Shown here: positions 44,286 through 51,525 of the stretch, piece after piece | How positions within the stretch are numbered: position 1 is the stretch's first letter | Layout: each line of letters begins with the position of its first letter | Source: Lewinella sp. W8 | GTDB lineage: Bacteria > Bacteroidota > Bacteroidia > Chitinophagales > Saprospiraceae | Length of the DNA: 64,000 nt | Direction of reading: 5' to 3' | Assembly (NCBI RefSeq): GCF_004375085.3 | Contig: NZ_SNAQ03000011.1 | Span: forward strand, 62,001 to 126,000 | Position numbers and translations under genes: made by a program | Notes under the pieces: model-generated | The model's database searches: none | What the model was told of the DNA's origin: nothing | What the model saw: the letters and a program-made list of their open reading frames with translations, nothing else

Positions 44286-45467
44286 ATGCCCACCACCGTT
44301 TACCTCGCTTCCGCCGTTCGTACCCCCATCGGCTCCTTTGGCGGAATGTTTACTTCACTCACTGCCCCCCAGTTGGGGTCAGCCGCCATTCGTGGCGCGT
44401 TGGAGCGCGCCGGCGTATCACCGGATCAGGTGCAGGAAGTTTTTATGGGGAACGTGGTATCCGCTAACCTGGGGCAGGCGCCCGCCCGCCAGGCGGCGCT
44501 GGGGGCTGATATCCCCAATACGGTTCCCTGTACGACGATCAATAAGGTCTGCAGCAGTGGCATGAAGGCCATCATGTTTGGCGCCCAGTCCATCATGCTG
44601 GGCCACAACGACATCGTCGTAGCCGGTGGCATGGAAAGTATGAGCAATATTCCCTACTACGTGCCGGACGCCCGCTGGGGCTCCAAGTTTGGCGACCGCA
44701 AGCTCGTCGACGGACTGAGTAAGGATGGCCTTACCGACGCCTACGACCAGAACGCCATGGGCGTTTGTGCCGACGCTACGGCGCAGAAGTACGGCTTCAG
44801 TCGCGGAGAGCAGGATGCTTACGCCATCAACAGCTACCAACGCGCCGCCGCGGCCACCGAAGACGGTACCTTCTCCAACGAAATCGTGCCAGTGCACGTA
44901 CCCCAACGACGGGGCGATGACCTCGTGATCACGGAAGACGAAGAATACAAGCGCGTCAAGTTTGACAAAATTCCCAGCCTCCGCCCTGCCTTTTCCAAAG
45001 AAGGAACGGTAACCGCCGCCAACGCCAGTACGATCAATGACGGCGCCGCGGCCGTTGTGCTGGTCAGTGAGGAAAAACTAAAAGAACTGGGCCTGACGCC
45101 CCTGGCTAAAATCGTTTCCTTCGCCGACGCCGCTCAGGAACCGCAGTGGTTCACCACTGCCCCTACGCTGGCGGCTCCCCTGGCGCTCCAGCGGGCGGGC
45201 CTGGAGATGAAGGATATTGATTACCTGGAAGTAAACGAAGCTTTTTCCGTAGTGCCCATGGCCTTTGCGAAGGAGCTCGACATCGACGGGGACAACATGA
45301 ACGTTCTCGGCGGTGGGGTTTCCCTCGGTCACCCGCTGGGTACTTCCGGTGCCCGCATCGTGGTTACGCTCCTGAATGTCCTCAAAACGAAGGGAGGAAA
45401 ATACGGACTGGCCACGCTCTGTAACGGCGGTGGGGGAGCCAGCGCGATGATCATCGAAGCGGTCTAG
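44286..45467 (+). CDS. Acetyl-CoA C-acyltransferase (thiolase)
   Basis: The 393-residue thiolase has all three active-site blocks: the nucleophile Cys89 in INKVCSSGMKA, GHPLGTSGAR with the His, and CNGGGGASAM with the second Cys. It either breaks 3-ketoacyl-CoA in beta-oxidation or condenses two acetyl-CoA, which would feed the mevalonate pathway used by mvaD. Sequence alone does not separate the two roles. ATG 44286 (MPTTVYLASAVRTPIG) is the family start. tesB is divergent. Confidence 0.93.
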   Translation: MPTTVYLASAVRTPIGSFGGMFTSLTAPQLGSAAIRGALERAGVSPDQVQEVFMGNVVSANLGQAPARQAALGADIPNTVPCTTINKVCSSGMKAIMFGAQSIMLGHNDIVVAGGMESMSNIPYYVPDARWGSKFGDRKLVDGLSKDGLTDAYDQNAMGVCADATAQKYGFSRGEQDAYAINSYQRAAAATEDGTFSNEIVPVHVPQRRGDDLVITEDEEYKRVKFDKIPSLRPAFSKEGTVTAANASTINDGAAAVVLVSEEKLKELGLTPLAKIVSFADAAQEPQWFTTAPTLAAPLALQRAGLEMKDIDYLEVNEAFSVVPMAFAKELDIDGDNMNVLGGGVSLGHPLGTSGARIVVTLLNVLKTKGGKYGLATLCNGGGGASAMIIEAV

Positions 45468-45472
45468 GGAAT

Positions 45473-45536
45473 GATTGAAGGACGGAAGGAATGAAGGATT
45501 GAATATTCCGTCATTCAATCCTTCTGTCCTTCAATC
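45473..45536. terminator. Long stem-loop between convergent thiolase and acyltransferase genes
   Basis: An 18-bp stem with one G-T pair (45473-45490 with 45519-45536) starts 5 bases after the thiolase stop. The loop contains further self-complementary GGATTGAAT/ATTCAATCC words. No strong T tract is present. Confidence 0.6.
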
Positions 45537-45538
45537 CC

Positions 45539-46135
45539 TCAACCTTTCACCACGGGTAACTCGTCGAGCACACTGGGGTCATACTCGAAGCTGTTTTCTG
45601 CGACGAGTCCCTTGACCCCATCGTAGTGGCGGTAAAGGAAATCAAAGTCGGCCCGGATGTCGTCGGTGGGCCAGAAGGGCTTGGAAAAATGGATGATCCG
45701 GTTTTCGAAGTCAAACTTGGTGAGCACCATGGGGACGCCGGCGGCCTTGGCGATAAAGTAGAATCCCGTCTTGAATTTGGTCACCTTGGATCGGGTGCCC
45801 TCGATGGCCAGGCAGAGCTTGAACTCCTCCCGCTCGTGGAAGATCTTGGCCACGGAGTCCACAAAATTGGTGCGCTTTTCGCGCACAACCGGGACCCCGC
45901 CCAGTGCTTTGAGAATGGGGCCCAGCGGAAACTTAAAGAGGGTGGACTTTCCCACGAATTTAATGTACTGCCCCACTACGGCACGTGCGTAGAGCCCGTA
46001 GGGAAAGTCGCGGTTGGAGGTGTGGGGAGCAACCGGAACCACGCACTTTTTGGGCCAGTTGCCGTCATTCTCATCCACTACGCGAATGCCGCCATTCAGG
46101 CGGAGCATAAATCGACCAAGCCAGGCGGGCATCAT
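45539..46135 (-). CDS. 1-acyl-sn-glycerol-3-phosphate acyltransferase-like protein
   Basis: The 198-residue protein has the PlsC motifs: APHTSNRDF (HxxxxD catalytic pair), a GGVPVVREKR segment for phosphate binding and AIEGTRSKV (usual PEGTRS). It would acylate lysophosphatidic acid or a related lysolipid at the inner membrane face. It is short for PlsC (about 240) and lacks a clear transmembrane helix, like the small stand-alone group of acyltransferases. Function in phospholipid or aminolipid synthesis is inferred. Confidence 0.85.
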   Translation of the reverse strand: MMPAWLGRFMLRLNGGIRVVDENDGNWPKKCVVPVAPHTSNRDFPYGLYARAVVGQYIKFVGKSTLFKFPLGPILKALGGVPVVREKRTNFVDSVAKIFHEREEFKLCLAIEGTRSKVTKFKTGFYFIAKAAGVPMVLTKFDFENRIIHFSKPFWPTDDIRADFDFLYRHYDGVKGLVAENSFEYDPSVLDELPVVKG

Positions 46136-46226
46136 GATAATTTGCTTTTAGTGGAAACCATAAAGAAGAAAGAAAACGGAGAACTAACCTAATGATTTAC
46201 TTTGGGATGCGGGGGAATCCTACCCG

Positions 46227-46715
46227 CTACACCTGCTCGAAGATGCCGGTAGACCGATTTTTCTTGACGCCATCCCAGCTGTTGAAGCGGCCATTCATGA
46301 CGACGTAAACACCCGGGGGTAAGGTTTGCACGAAGGCCAGGGCACTACCGAGATTGAAGAATCCGTCGGAGGAAGATCCAAAGGCATAGGGAATCATGGC
46401 GCCGGTGAGTACGATGGTTTTGTCGCGGATGTCGGCGTTGGCCAGATACTCGGCGGTATCCACCATCGTGTCGGTCCCGTGGGTGATCAGGATTTGATTG
46501 GTGTCGACCTTGCGGCAGTTATTGGCGATTATTTCGCGGTCCGCTTCGGTGAGCTCCAGGCTGTCGACCATCATGAGGGTGCGAATCTTGACGTCCAGGG
46601 TACAGCGCCCGACCTCGAGCATCTTGGGGAGGTTGGAATCCCGGAAGAAAAGGTTACCGGTAACGTAGTTGTACTCCTTGTCAAAGGTGCCGCCGGTGAC
46701 GAAAATTTGGATCAC
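46227..46715 (-). CDS. Single-domain asparaginase-like protein
   Basis: The 162-residue product starts VIQIFVTGGTFDKEYNY with the first catalytic Thr, and has the second site THGTDTMVDTAEYL and VVLTGAMIP-like VLTGAMIPY. These are the N-terminal domain motifs of L-asparaginase. The usual C-terminal domain (another 150 residues) is missing and no remnant is seen downstream, so it belongs to the short asparaginase group rather than being a broken full-length gene. GTG 46715 is chosen; the 31-residue extension to 46808 is unlike any asparaginase. Activity is likely but not shown. Confidence 0.82.
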   Translation of the reverse strand: MIQIFVTGGTFDKEYNYVTGNLFFRDSNLPKMLEVGRCTLDVKIRTLMMVDSLELTEADREIIANNCRKVDTNQILITHGTDTMVDTAEYLANADIRDKTIVLTGAMIPYAFGSSSDGFFNLGSALAFVQTLPPGVYVVMNGRFNSWDGVKKNRSTGIFEQV

Positions 46716-46914
46716 GGTGGAGTGATTATTTGGTGTAGGAAAGGCAGGGCAATCGGGGCGCGTTATCGTAGCGGTTGTGGTGTATTTGCCGACGGTGCGC
46801 AGGTGCAAAGCTAAGCCAGAAGGCCAGGTTTTTTACTTTTTACGTCGGCACTATTACTCCCGAATACAACCCAATCCCTAAAATTGCCATTAGTGATGTT
46901 ATAAAACCCCACCC

Positions 46915-47559
46915 ATGGAGGCCCCCGTTATCGTGTTGATCTGCCTTGCCGTTTTATTTCTGGGAATGATCGCCTGGCTAATTTTCTACACCCAACGGCG
47001 TCAGAAACAAAACCGGGATACCCAGCGGATCATCACCGATAAGGAGCTCCTCAAAATTTTTCAGAACCGCCCCGACGGTATTCTTTCCCCGGTTCAGGTT
47101 CAGGAATTGACGGGATTGAGTAAAACGGAAGCCTCTTCCCGACTACAGGTTTTGTCCATGGGGCACATCCTGCGGGCCGGTCACGCCGGTGGCGGCATGC
47201 GCCTGTACTATGAGCTCACCGCCCCCCTGGAAGAAGTGGAGATTGAGGGCCTGTCTTCCGATCCCTTTCTGACCACCGAAGATTTGCACAAAATTTTCCG
47301 GGCGTATAACTACCGCGTGAGCCCCCAGGACCTGATCATGGCCACGGGTCTGCCCTGGAAGGTGATTCAGCGCGAAATGAAGCATTTCGCGAAAAAGAAA
47401 ATTATCGACGCGGTATTCATCAACCGTCCGGGAGACAGTCCCCTGCAGTACGTCCTCAAAGATCCCTACCTGCAAAACCCCGAGGCTTTCCTTCGGGAAG
47501 CTGAAACGCTGGATTTAGAAATGAAGGAAATTCTGCGAAACGATGATTTGCTGGTCTAA
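46915..47559 (+). CDS. Membrane-anchored tandem winged-helix protein, paralogue 1
   Basis: The 214-residue protein has an N-terminal transmembrane helix (VIVLICLAVLFLGMIAWLIFY), a basic linker (RRQKQNRDTQ) and two winged-helix-like domains: residues about 40-110 (ITDKELLKIFQ, LSPVQVQELTGLSKTEASSRLQVLSMGHILR) and about 115-205 (LTTEDLHKIFRAYNYRVSPQDLIMATGLPWKVIQREMKHFAKKKI). The neighbour 50 bases downstream has the same length and architecture at roughly 45-50% identity. No known family name was recognised. Membrane-tethered DNA binding is an inference from the fold. Confidence 0.7.
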   Translation: MEAPVIVLICLAVLFLGMIAWLIFYTQRRQKQNRDTQRIITDKELLKIFQNRPDGILSPVQVQELTGLSKTEASSRLQVLSMGHILRAGHAGGGMRLYYELTAPLEEVEIEGLSSDPFLTTEDLHKIFRAYNYRVSPQDLIMATGLPWKVIQREMKHFAKKKIIDAVFINRPGDSPLQYVLKDPYLQNPEAFLREAETLDLEMKEILRNDDLLV

Positions 47560-47609
47560 GGGGCGGAATACCGACCGATCGCGCACAAACGTCAATTAAT
47601 TGATCAACT

Positions 47610-48254
47610 ATGGAAGATGCCGTAATCATTTCAGTAACCCTTGGTGTGGTGGTATTAATGGTGGCTCTGGTCATCTTTCTGGTCGCCAGGCAACAAAAAC
47701 AAAACGCCTCGACGCAACGGGAGATAACGGATGCGGACCTCCTGCGACTCATCGATCAGCAACCAGATGGACTGCTTTCCCCTCACCGGCTGCGGGACCT
47801 CTCCGGATTATCTCTGGGGGCTGCCCGCAACCGCCTCAACGCCATGGCGCATTACGGCATCCTTCGCCGAAACACGAATAGTAGGGGCCGTCACTACTTT
47901 GGGTTGCGGGACCCGCTCGAAGAGCGGGCGCCCATCGAGCTGTCCTCCGACCCCTTTCTTACCATGGAGGATTTGATGATGATCTTTCGCGCCCACGATT
48001 TTCGCGTAACGGCTCAGGAGTTGATCCTGGCCACCGGGCTTCCCCTGGCCGTCATCAAACGGGAGATGAAATATTTTGAGAAAAAGGGAATCGTGGAGAA
48101 ACTTCAGCGCTCCGACTCCAACGGCGTGATGCTACGACGGTTTTTTGTCCTGCAGGACCCTTACCGGACGGACCACGATCTGTTCCTGCGGGAAAGCCCC
48201 GGCCTCAACCGGGAAATGAAGGAAATTCTCCTCAACGAAAACCTGATCGTCTGA
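47610..48254 (+). CDS. Membrane-anchored tandem winged-helix protein, paralogue 2
   Basis: Also 214 residues, with transmembrane helix IISVTLGVVVLMVALVIFLVA, linker RQQKQNASTQ, then two winged-helix-like domains: DADLLRLIDQQPDGLLSPHRL and LTMEDLMMIFRAHDFRVTAQELILATGLPLAVIKREMKYFEKKGI. Both proteins end in LxREMKEILxNxxLxV. It is a tandem duplicate of the gene before it, probably in one operon with it. Divergence is spread over the whole length, so the duplication is not recent. Confidence 0.7.
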   Translation: MEDAVIISVTLGVVVLMVALVIFLVARQQKQNASTQREITDADLLRLIDQQPDGLLSPHRLRDLSGLSLGAARNRLNAMAHYGILRRNTNSRGRHYFGLRDPLEERAPIELSSDPFLTMEDLMMIFRAHDFRVTAQELILATGLPLAVIKREMKYFEKKGIVEKLQRSDSNGVMLRRFFVLQDPYRTDHDLFLRESPGLNREMKEILLNENLIV

Positions 48255-48315
48255 TTCCGGTCGGTCGGGGTTTGGCGGTTTTCCCGTACCTTAAGGGTGG
48301 ACCAATGCCACCTCC

Positions 48316-48693
48316 ATGCTTCACCTTCCCTTTTTGTACGTAGCCCCCAGTGAACTCGGAGGTAAGGGAGTGTTTACGGGACAGGCCATTGAAGAAGGAA
48401 GCATAATTGAACTGGCACCCGTCATTATTCTGTCGGCGGAAGATCGGGAAGCCATTCACCAGACCCGGCTCCACGACTACTATTTCCAGTGGGGCGGAGA
48501 TCGGGCGGCGATTGCCCTTGGCCTCGGATCACTCTATAACCACGATGAGTCTCCGAACGCCGACTTTACCCTCGATTATGAGTTCAAGCAAATCAGGTTT
48601 ACCTCCATCAGGAAAATTGAGGCCGGGGAGGAGATTAAGACCAATTACCGGGTCGGCGATAAGGACATGAGGCTCTGGTTTGAGGCAGAGTAG
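48316..48693 (+). CDS. SET domain-containing protein
   Basis: The 125-residue protein is a minimal SET domain: GGKGVFTGQAIEEGSIIELAPV, LGLGSLYNHDESPNADFTLDY (the NH pseudoknot motif) and IRKIEAGEEIKTNYRVG (the C-terminal motif with the Tyr). SET enzymes transfer methyl groups from SAM to lysines; the small bacterial forms have few known substrates. No pre- or post-SET zinc Cys is present. It follows the winged-helix pair by 61 bases on the same strand and precedes the tRNA-like array. Confidence 0.85.
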   Translation: MLHLPFLYVAPSELGGKGVFTGQAIEEGSIIELAPVIILSAEDREAIHQTRLHDYYFQWGGDRAAIALGLGSLYNHDESPNADFTLDYEFKQIRFTSIRKIEAGEEIKTNYRVGDKDMRLWFEAE

Positions 48694-48959
48694 GTAAATC
48701 AGGGGGCATTTAAGGCGAAGTTTCGGGTTTTACCAGAAGGTTTTTCGCTTCATTAACGGAAGCGGATGCCGATATCACAATAAATGAAGGAAGAAAGTAA
48801 TTGAAATTTTAAAAATAATACTTATTGGGGTTATTTATTGACAATAATGTAAATTTTTACCTATTTTATTGAATGAATTTGTTTTTTAGCGCTCATTGGT
48901 TGCATCTTTGCTATTGCAAGGGCGGAACAACGGTTCGCCATCAAACTTGCCGACAACCA
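48694..48959 (+). other. AT-rich leader region of the tRNA-like array
   Basis: No gene is visible. From about 48780 to 48890 the DNA is strongly AT-rich, unlike the coding surroundings. A promoter-like pair lies at 48878-48910. The stretch 48914-48950 can form a hairpin (GCAAG-GGCG with CGCC-CTTGC) just before the first tRNA-like unit. Confidence 0.5.
48878..48910 (+). promoter_or_regulatory. Candidate promoter of the tRNA-like array
   Basis: TTTG at 48878-48881 and CATCTTTG at 48903-48910 resemble the Bacteroidota -33 (TTTG) and -7 (TAnnTTTG) elements with a spacer of 21 bases. The first RNA unit begins 50 bases downstream. Confidence 0.5.
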
Positions 48960-49139
48960 TGTAGAGTGATGAAATTGGCAGCCATGCCCGCTTGTCTCGC
49001 GGGTGGGGATCACGGTAAAAACCCGGCCGGATTTCTCCTCGGAGGTTTCTTCCCGCATCGTTCGGGCGGATTCTCCGAGGAGCAAGTTCAGTCAGCGGCT
49101 AACCGCTCCGTGCAGGTTCGACTCCTGCCTCTACAGCCA
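48960..49139 (+). ncRNA. tRNA-like RNA, type A copy 1 (giant variable arm)
   Basis: The 180-base unit has a full tRNA frame. The acceptor TGTAGAG (48960-48966) pairs with CTCTACA (49129-49135), then G73 and encoded CCA (49137-49139). The D arm is ATG-11 nt-CAT with the GG pair. The anticodon stem CCCGC/GCGGG holds loop TTGTCTC, GTC in the anticodon place. The T arm GCAGG-TTCGACT-CCTGC is canonical. The region between anticodon and T arm is 108 nt (49004-49111) instead of 4-24. It folds into GGGG/CTCC and CGGT/ACCG at the base, with a 10-bp CTCCTCGGAG stem (49035-49044 with 49073-49082) and a CCCG/CGGG tip. The D arm resembles tRNA-Leu/Ser; G73, GUC and C38 are tRNA-Asp identity features. Role in translation unproven. 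Confidence 0.8.
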
Positions 49140-49167
49140 CGGAAGGAGAATGCTTCTTTCCCTTAAT

Positions 49168-49289
49168 TGTAGGATGACGAAATTGGCAGCCGTGCCCGCT
49201 GGTCTCGCGGGTGAGGGTTCGGGGATAAACTATTGATCTAGCTGATAGCTAACCCCCTCATGAAGGTTCGACTCCTTCTCCTACAGCCA
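49168..49289 (+). ncRNA. tRNA-like RNA, type B copy 1 (50-nt variable arm)
   Basis: The 122-base unit has acceptor TGTAGGA with TCCTACA, then G73 and CCA. The D arm is ACG-11 nt-CGT, anticodon stem CCCGC/GCGGG with loop TGGTCTC (GTC at 34-36 but G instead of the near-universal U33), and T arm GAAGG-TTCGACT-CCTTC. The variable region is 50 nt (49212-49261) with base stem TGAGGG/CCCTCA and an upper hairpin CTAT/ATAG (49230-49233 with 49245-49248). The words ATAAAC before and GCTAACC after the hairpin recur in type A, so A and B share one variable-arm plan. A 28-nt spacer separates it from type A copy 1. Confidence 0.8.
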
Positions 49290-49319
49290 ACACCGGATGC
49301 ATGTATGGCATCCACACTT

Positions 49320-49499
49320 TGTAGAGTGATGAAACTGGCAGCCATGCCCGCTTGTCTCGCGGGTGGGGACTACGGTAAAAACCCGGCCGGATTTCTCCTC
49401 GGAGGTTTCTTCCCGCATCGTTCGGGCGGATTCTCCGAGGGGCAAGTTCAGCCAGCGGCTAACCGCCCCGTGCAGGTTCGACTCCTGCCTCTACAGCCA
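49320..49499 (+). ncRNA. tRNA-like RNA, type A copy 2
   Basis: It is nearly identical to type A copy 1. Differences are mostly pairing-neutral: the base stem GGGG/CTCC becomes GGGG/CCCC, and the 10-bp arm has one U-A turned into U-G. CCA is encoded at 49497-49499. The preceding 30-nt spacer contains the hairpin GGATGC-7 nt-GCATCC. Confidence 0.8.
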
Positions 49500-49527
49500 C
49501 GGAAGGAGAACGCTTCTTCCCCTTACT

Positions 49528-49649
49528 TGTAGGATGACGAAATTGGCAGCCGTGCCCGCTGGTCTCGCGGGTGAGGGTTCGGGGATAAACCACCTATCTA
49601 TCAATTGGCTAACCCCCTCATGAAGGTTCGACTCCTTCTCCTACAGCCA
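49528..49649 (+). ncRNA. tRNA-like RNA, type B copy 2
   Basis: It is identical to type B copy 1 except in the variable-arm hairpin (about 49590-49608). There the stem CTA/TAG is replaced by CCA/TGG, a double compensatory change in the second pair, and the loop sequence is different. This is direct evidence that the hairpin is under selection as RNA structure. CCA is encoded at 49647-49649. Confidence 0.8.
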
Positions 49650-49680
49650 ACACCGGATGCATGTATGGCATCCACTACTT

Positions 49681-49857
49681 TGTAGAGTGATGAAACTGGC
49701 AGCCATGCCCGCTTGTCTCGCGGGTGGGGATCACGGTAAAAACCCGGCCGGATTTCTCCTCGGAGGCTTCTTCCCGAATTGATCGGGCGGATTCTCCGAG
49801 GGGCAAGTTCAGCCAGCGGCTAACCGCTCCGTGCAGGTTCGACTCCTGCCTCTACAG
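49681..49857 (+). ncRNA. tRNA-like RNA, type A copy 3 (no encoded CCA)
   Basis: It is like the other type A units, but the tip of the long arm differs: CCCGA-loop-TCGGG replaces CCCG-loop-CGGG, gaining one pair. After G73 the DNA reads CGA, so CCA is not encoded and would have to be added by nucleotidyltransferase. The terminator stem starts seven bases later. It is the last unit of the array. Confidence 0.75.
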
Positions 49858-49863
49858 CGATCG

Positions 49864-49900
49864 GGACGATGTCCGCCACGGCGGACATCGTCCTTTTTTT
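49864..49900 (+). terminator. Strong intrinsic terminator of the tRNA-like array
   Basis: A 13-bp perfect GC-rich stem (49864-49876 with 49881-49893, loop CACG) runs directly into seven T residues. Confidence 0.92.
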
Positions 49901-50044
49901 GTCTGGACAACTCTTTTTGACCGTTAATGGGCCGGATCGGTAAAAAAACTCAACCTCCACCGACCTTTGGTGTTGGTTGTGGAGTGCGTTTTTTAAGATC
50001 GCCTATTCCCACCAGTTTCCCTAGGAAATACGCCGGGTAGGCCT

Positions 50045-50052
50045 CACCTTTG
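50045..50052 (+). promoter_or_regulatory. Candidate -7 box for odhB
   Basis: CACCTTTG, one base off TAnnTTTG, lies 16 bases before the odhB ATG. Confidence 0.4.
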
Positions 50053-50068
50053 CGAAAATTTTTCAGAC

Positions 50069-51340
50069 ATGAGTATCGTCGAAATGAAAGTTCCCGTGAT
50101 CGGGGAATCCGTAACCGAAGTAACCCTTTCAGAGTGGCTGAAGGCCGACGGAGAATATGTGGAACTGGACGAGCCCATTTGTGAATTTGAATCCGATAAA
50201 GCCACGCTGGAGTTTCCGGCCGAAGCTGCCGGAAAGATCATCCACGTCGCCGCCGAAGGCGACGACCTGGAAATCGGTGCCCTGGTGGCCAAGATTGACA
50301 CCAGCGTAAGCCAGCCTTCCGGAGGAGGTGATGCCCCCGCCGAACCAGCCAAGGAGGAGACCCCCGCTACTCCCGCCCCCGCCGAAGAAAAAGCTGCTCC
50401 CGCTCCGGCGGCCAGCACCTCCTACGCTACCGGCACGCCGAGCCCCGCGGCGGGAAAAATTCTCCGTGAAGCAGAGGTAGATCCTTCTCAGGTCAACGGT
50501 TCCGGCCGCGACGGAAGAATCACCAAGGAAGATGCCCAGCGCGCTGCCGCCAATAAGGCCACGGCACCTGCGCCCGCGCCCAAAACGGAAAAAGCCGCTC
50601 CGGCCCCCAGCCCCGCTCCCGCCGCTAACTTCAGCCGGGAAGAACGGACGGAGAAGATGAGCCGGATGCGCCGGACGATCGCTACCCGACTGGTCCGGGC
50701 CAAAAACGAGACGGCCATGCTGACGACCTTCAACGAGGTTGACCTCAGCGAAGTGATGGCCCTGCGGAAACGCGTACAGGAAAAGTTTGTGGAGAAGTAC
50801 GGCGTAAAACTCGGCTTCATGTCCATCTTCGCCAAGGCCTGCGCCCAGGTACTGATGGAAATGCCCGACGTGAACGCCGCCCTGAGCGAAGACGGCAAAA
50901 GCCTGATTTACCACGACTACGTCGACATCAGCTTCGCGGTTTCTACCCCCACGGGACTGGTCGTGCCCCCCATCAAGAACATCGAAAGCCTGCATTTTGC
51001 GGACATCGAGAAGAAACTGAAGGACCTCGCGGCCCGCGCACGCGACAACAAGCTGAGCATCGAAGAGATGCAGGGAGGGACCTTTACCATCACCAACGGT
51101 GGGGTGTTCGGCAGTATGATGAGTACGCCGATTCTGAACGAGCCCCAGAGCGCCATCCTCGGGATGCACAACATCATTCAGCGCCCGGTGGCGGTGAACG
51201 GGCAGGTGGAAATCCGACCCATGATGTACCTGGCGCTGAGCTACGATCACCGGGTCATCGATGGCTCCAGCTCCGTTACCTTCCTGGTAAAAGTGAAGCA
51301 ACTCCTCGAGGATCCGACGCTGTTGCTCCTCGGTTTGTAA
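50069..51340 (+). CDS. odhB: Dihydrolipoyllysine-residue succinyltransferase (2-oxoglutarate dehydrogenase E2)
   Basis: The 423-residue protein has an N-terminal lipoyl domain (lipoyl-Lys K44 in ESDKATLEF), a long Ala/Pro linker, a peripheral subunit-binding domain ([22 protein letters not shown], about 135-170) and a CoA-acyltransferase core ending in [20 protein letters not shown] with the catalytic His and Asp. The sequence [17 protein letters not shown] and the [18 protein letters not shown] start point to the succinyl type (SucB/OdhB) of the TCA cycle. The E1 gene (sucA) is not adjacent, and the next upstream feature is the tRNA-like array. A terminator follows. Confidence 0.93.
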   Translation: MSIVEMKVPVIGESVTEVTLSEWLKADGEYVELDEPICEFESDKATLEFPAEAAGKIIHVAAEGDDLEIGALVAKIDTSVSQPSGGGDAPAEPAKEETPATPAPAEEKAAPAPAASTSYATGTPSPAAGKILREAEVDPSQVNGSGRDGRITKEDAQRAAANKATAPAPAPKTEKAAPAPSPAPAANFSREERTEKMSRMRRTIATRLVRAKNETAMLTTFNEVDLSEVMALRKRVQEKFVEKYGVKLGFMSIFAKACAQVLMEMPDVNAALSEDGKSLIYHDYVDISFAVSTPTGLVVPPIKNIESLHFADIEKKLKDLAARARDNKLSIEEMQGGTFTITNGGVFGSMMSTPILNEPQSAILGMHNIIQRPVAVNGQVEIRPMMYLALSYDHRVIDGSSSVTFLVKVKQLLEDPTLLLLGL

Positions 51341-51360
51341 ACCCCGCGAACCACTCGCCA

Positions 51361-51397
51361 AAAGGCCACCGTAGTCATCTGCGGTGGCCTTTTTTTG
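51361..51397 (+). terminator. Intrinsic terminator of odhB
   Basis: An 11-bp stem (51361-51371 with 51382-51392) with a 10-nt loop ends in a T run 51390-51396. Confidence 0.85.
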
Positions 51398-51525
51398 TCG
51401 CGCTGCGGGAAAGATTAGCGGCCCGCCGACCATTGGGGCACCGGAATAATCCCCGTCTACCAATTGCCGGGATTATTGACTACCTTTTTATCCCCGGCCT
51501 TTACTCACCACTTATTCACCCACCC

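Larger units (their letters stand above)
48960..49857 (+). repeat. Tandem A-B-A-B-A array with 360-bp period
   Basis: Type A units start at 48960, 49320 and 49681 and type B units at 49168 and 49528. The period of 360-361 bp shows duplication of an A-B pair. Spacers are 28-31 nt. Those after B carry a GGATGC/GCATCC hairpin. Short ORFs across the array (for example around 48969-49166) are by-products of the repeat and not genes. Confidence 0.9.

Noticed and set aside
43208-44296. 362-aa version of TesB
   Set aside because: The first 76 residues are basic and unrelated to the family; GTG 44068 gives the canonical 286 residues.
48960-49857. tmRNA, CRISPR array or group I intron as explanation of the repeated RNA units
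   Set aside because: The units keep a full anticodon arm (unlike tmRNA), are themselves tRNA-shaped instead of short identical repeats with unique spacers (unlike CRISPR), and the insertion is in the variable region and far too short for a group I intron.
48873-49927. Five or more small ORFs encoding peptides such as KLAAMPACLAGG
   Set aside because: They are repeated translations of the tRNA-like units; substitutions follow RNA pairing, not codon positions.
50129-51463. 444-aa minus-strand ORF
   Set aside because: Shadow of odhB; low-complexity Gly/Ser/Arg translation opposite its Ala/Pro linker.
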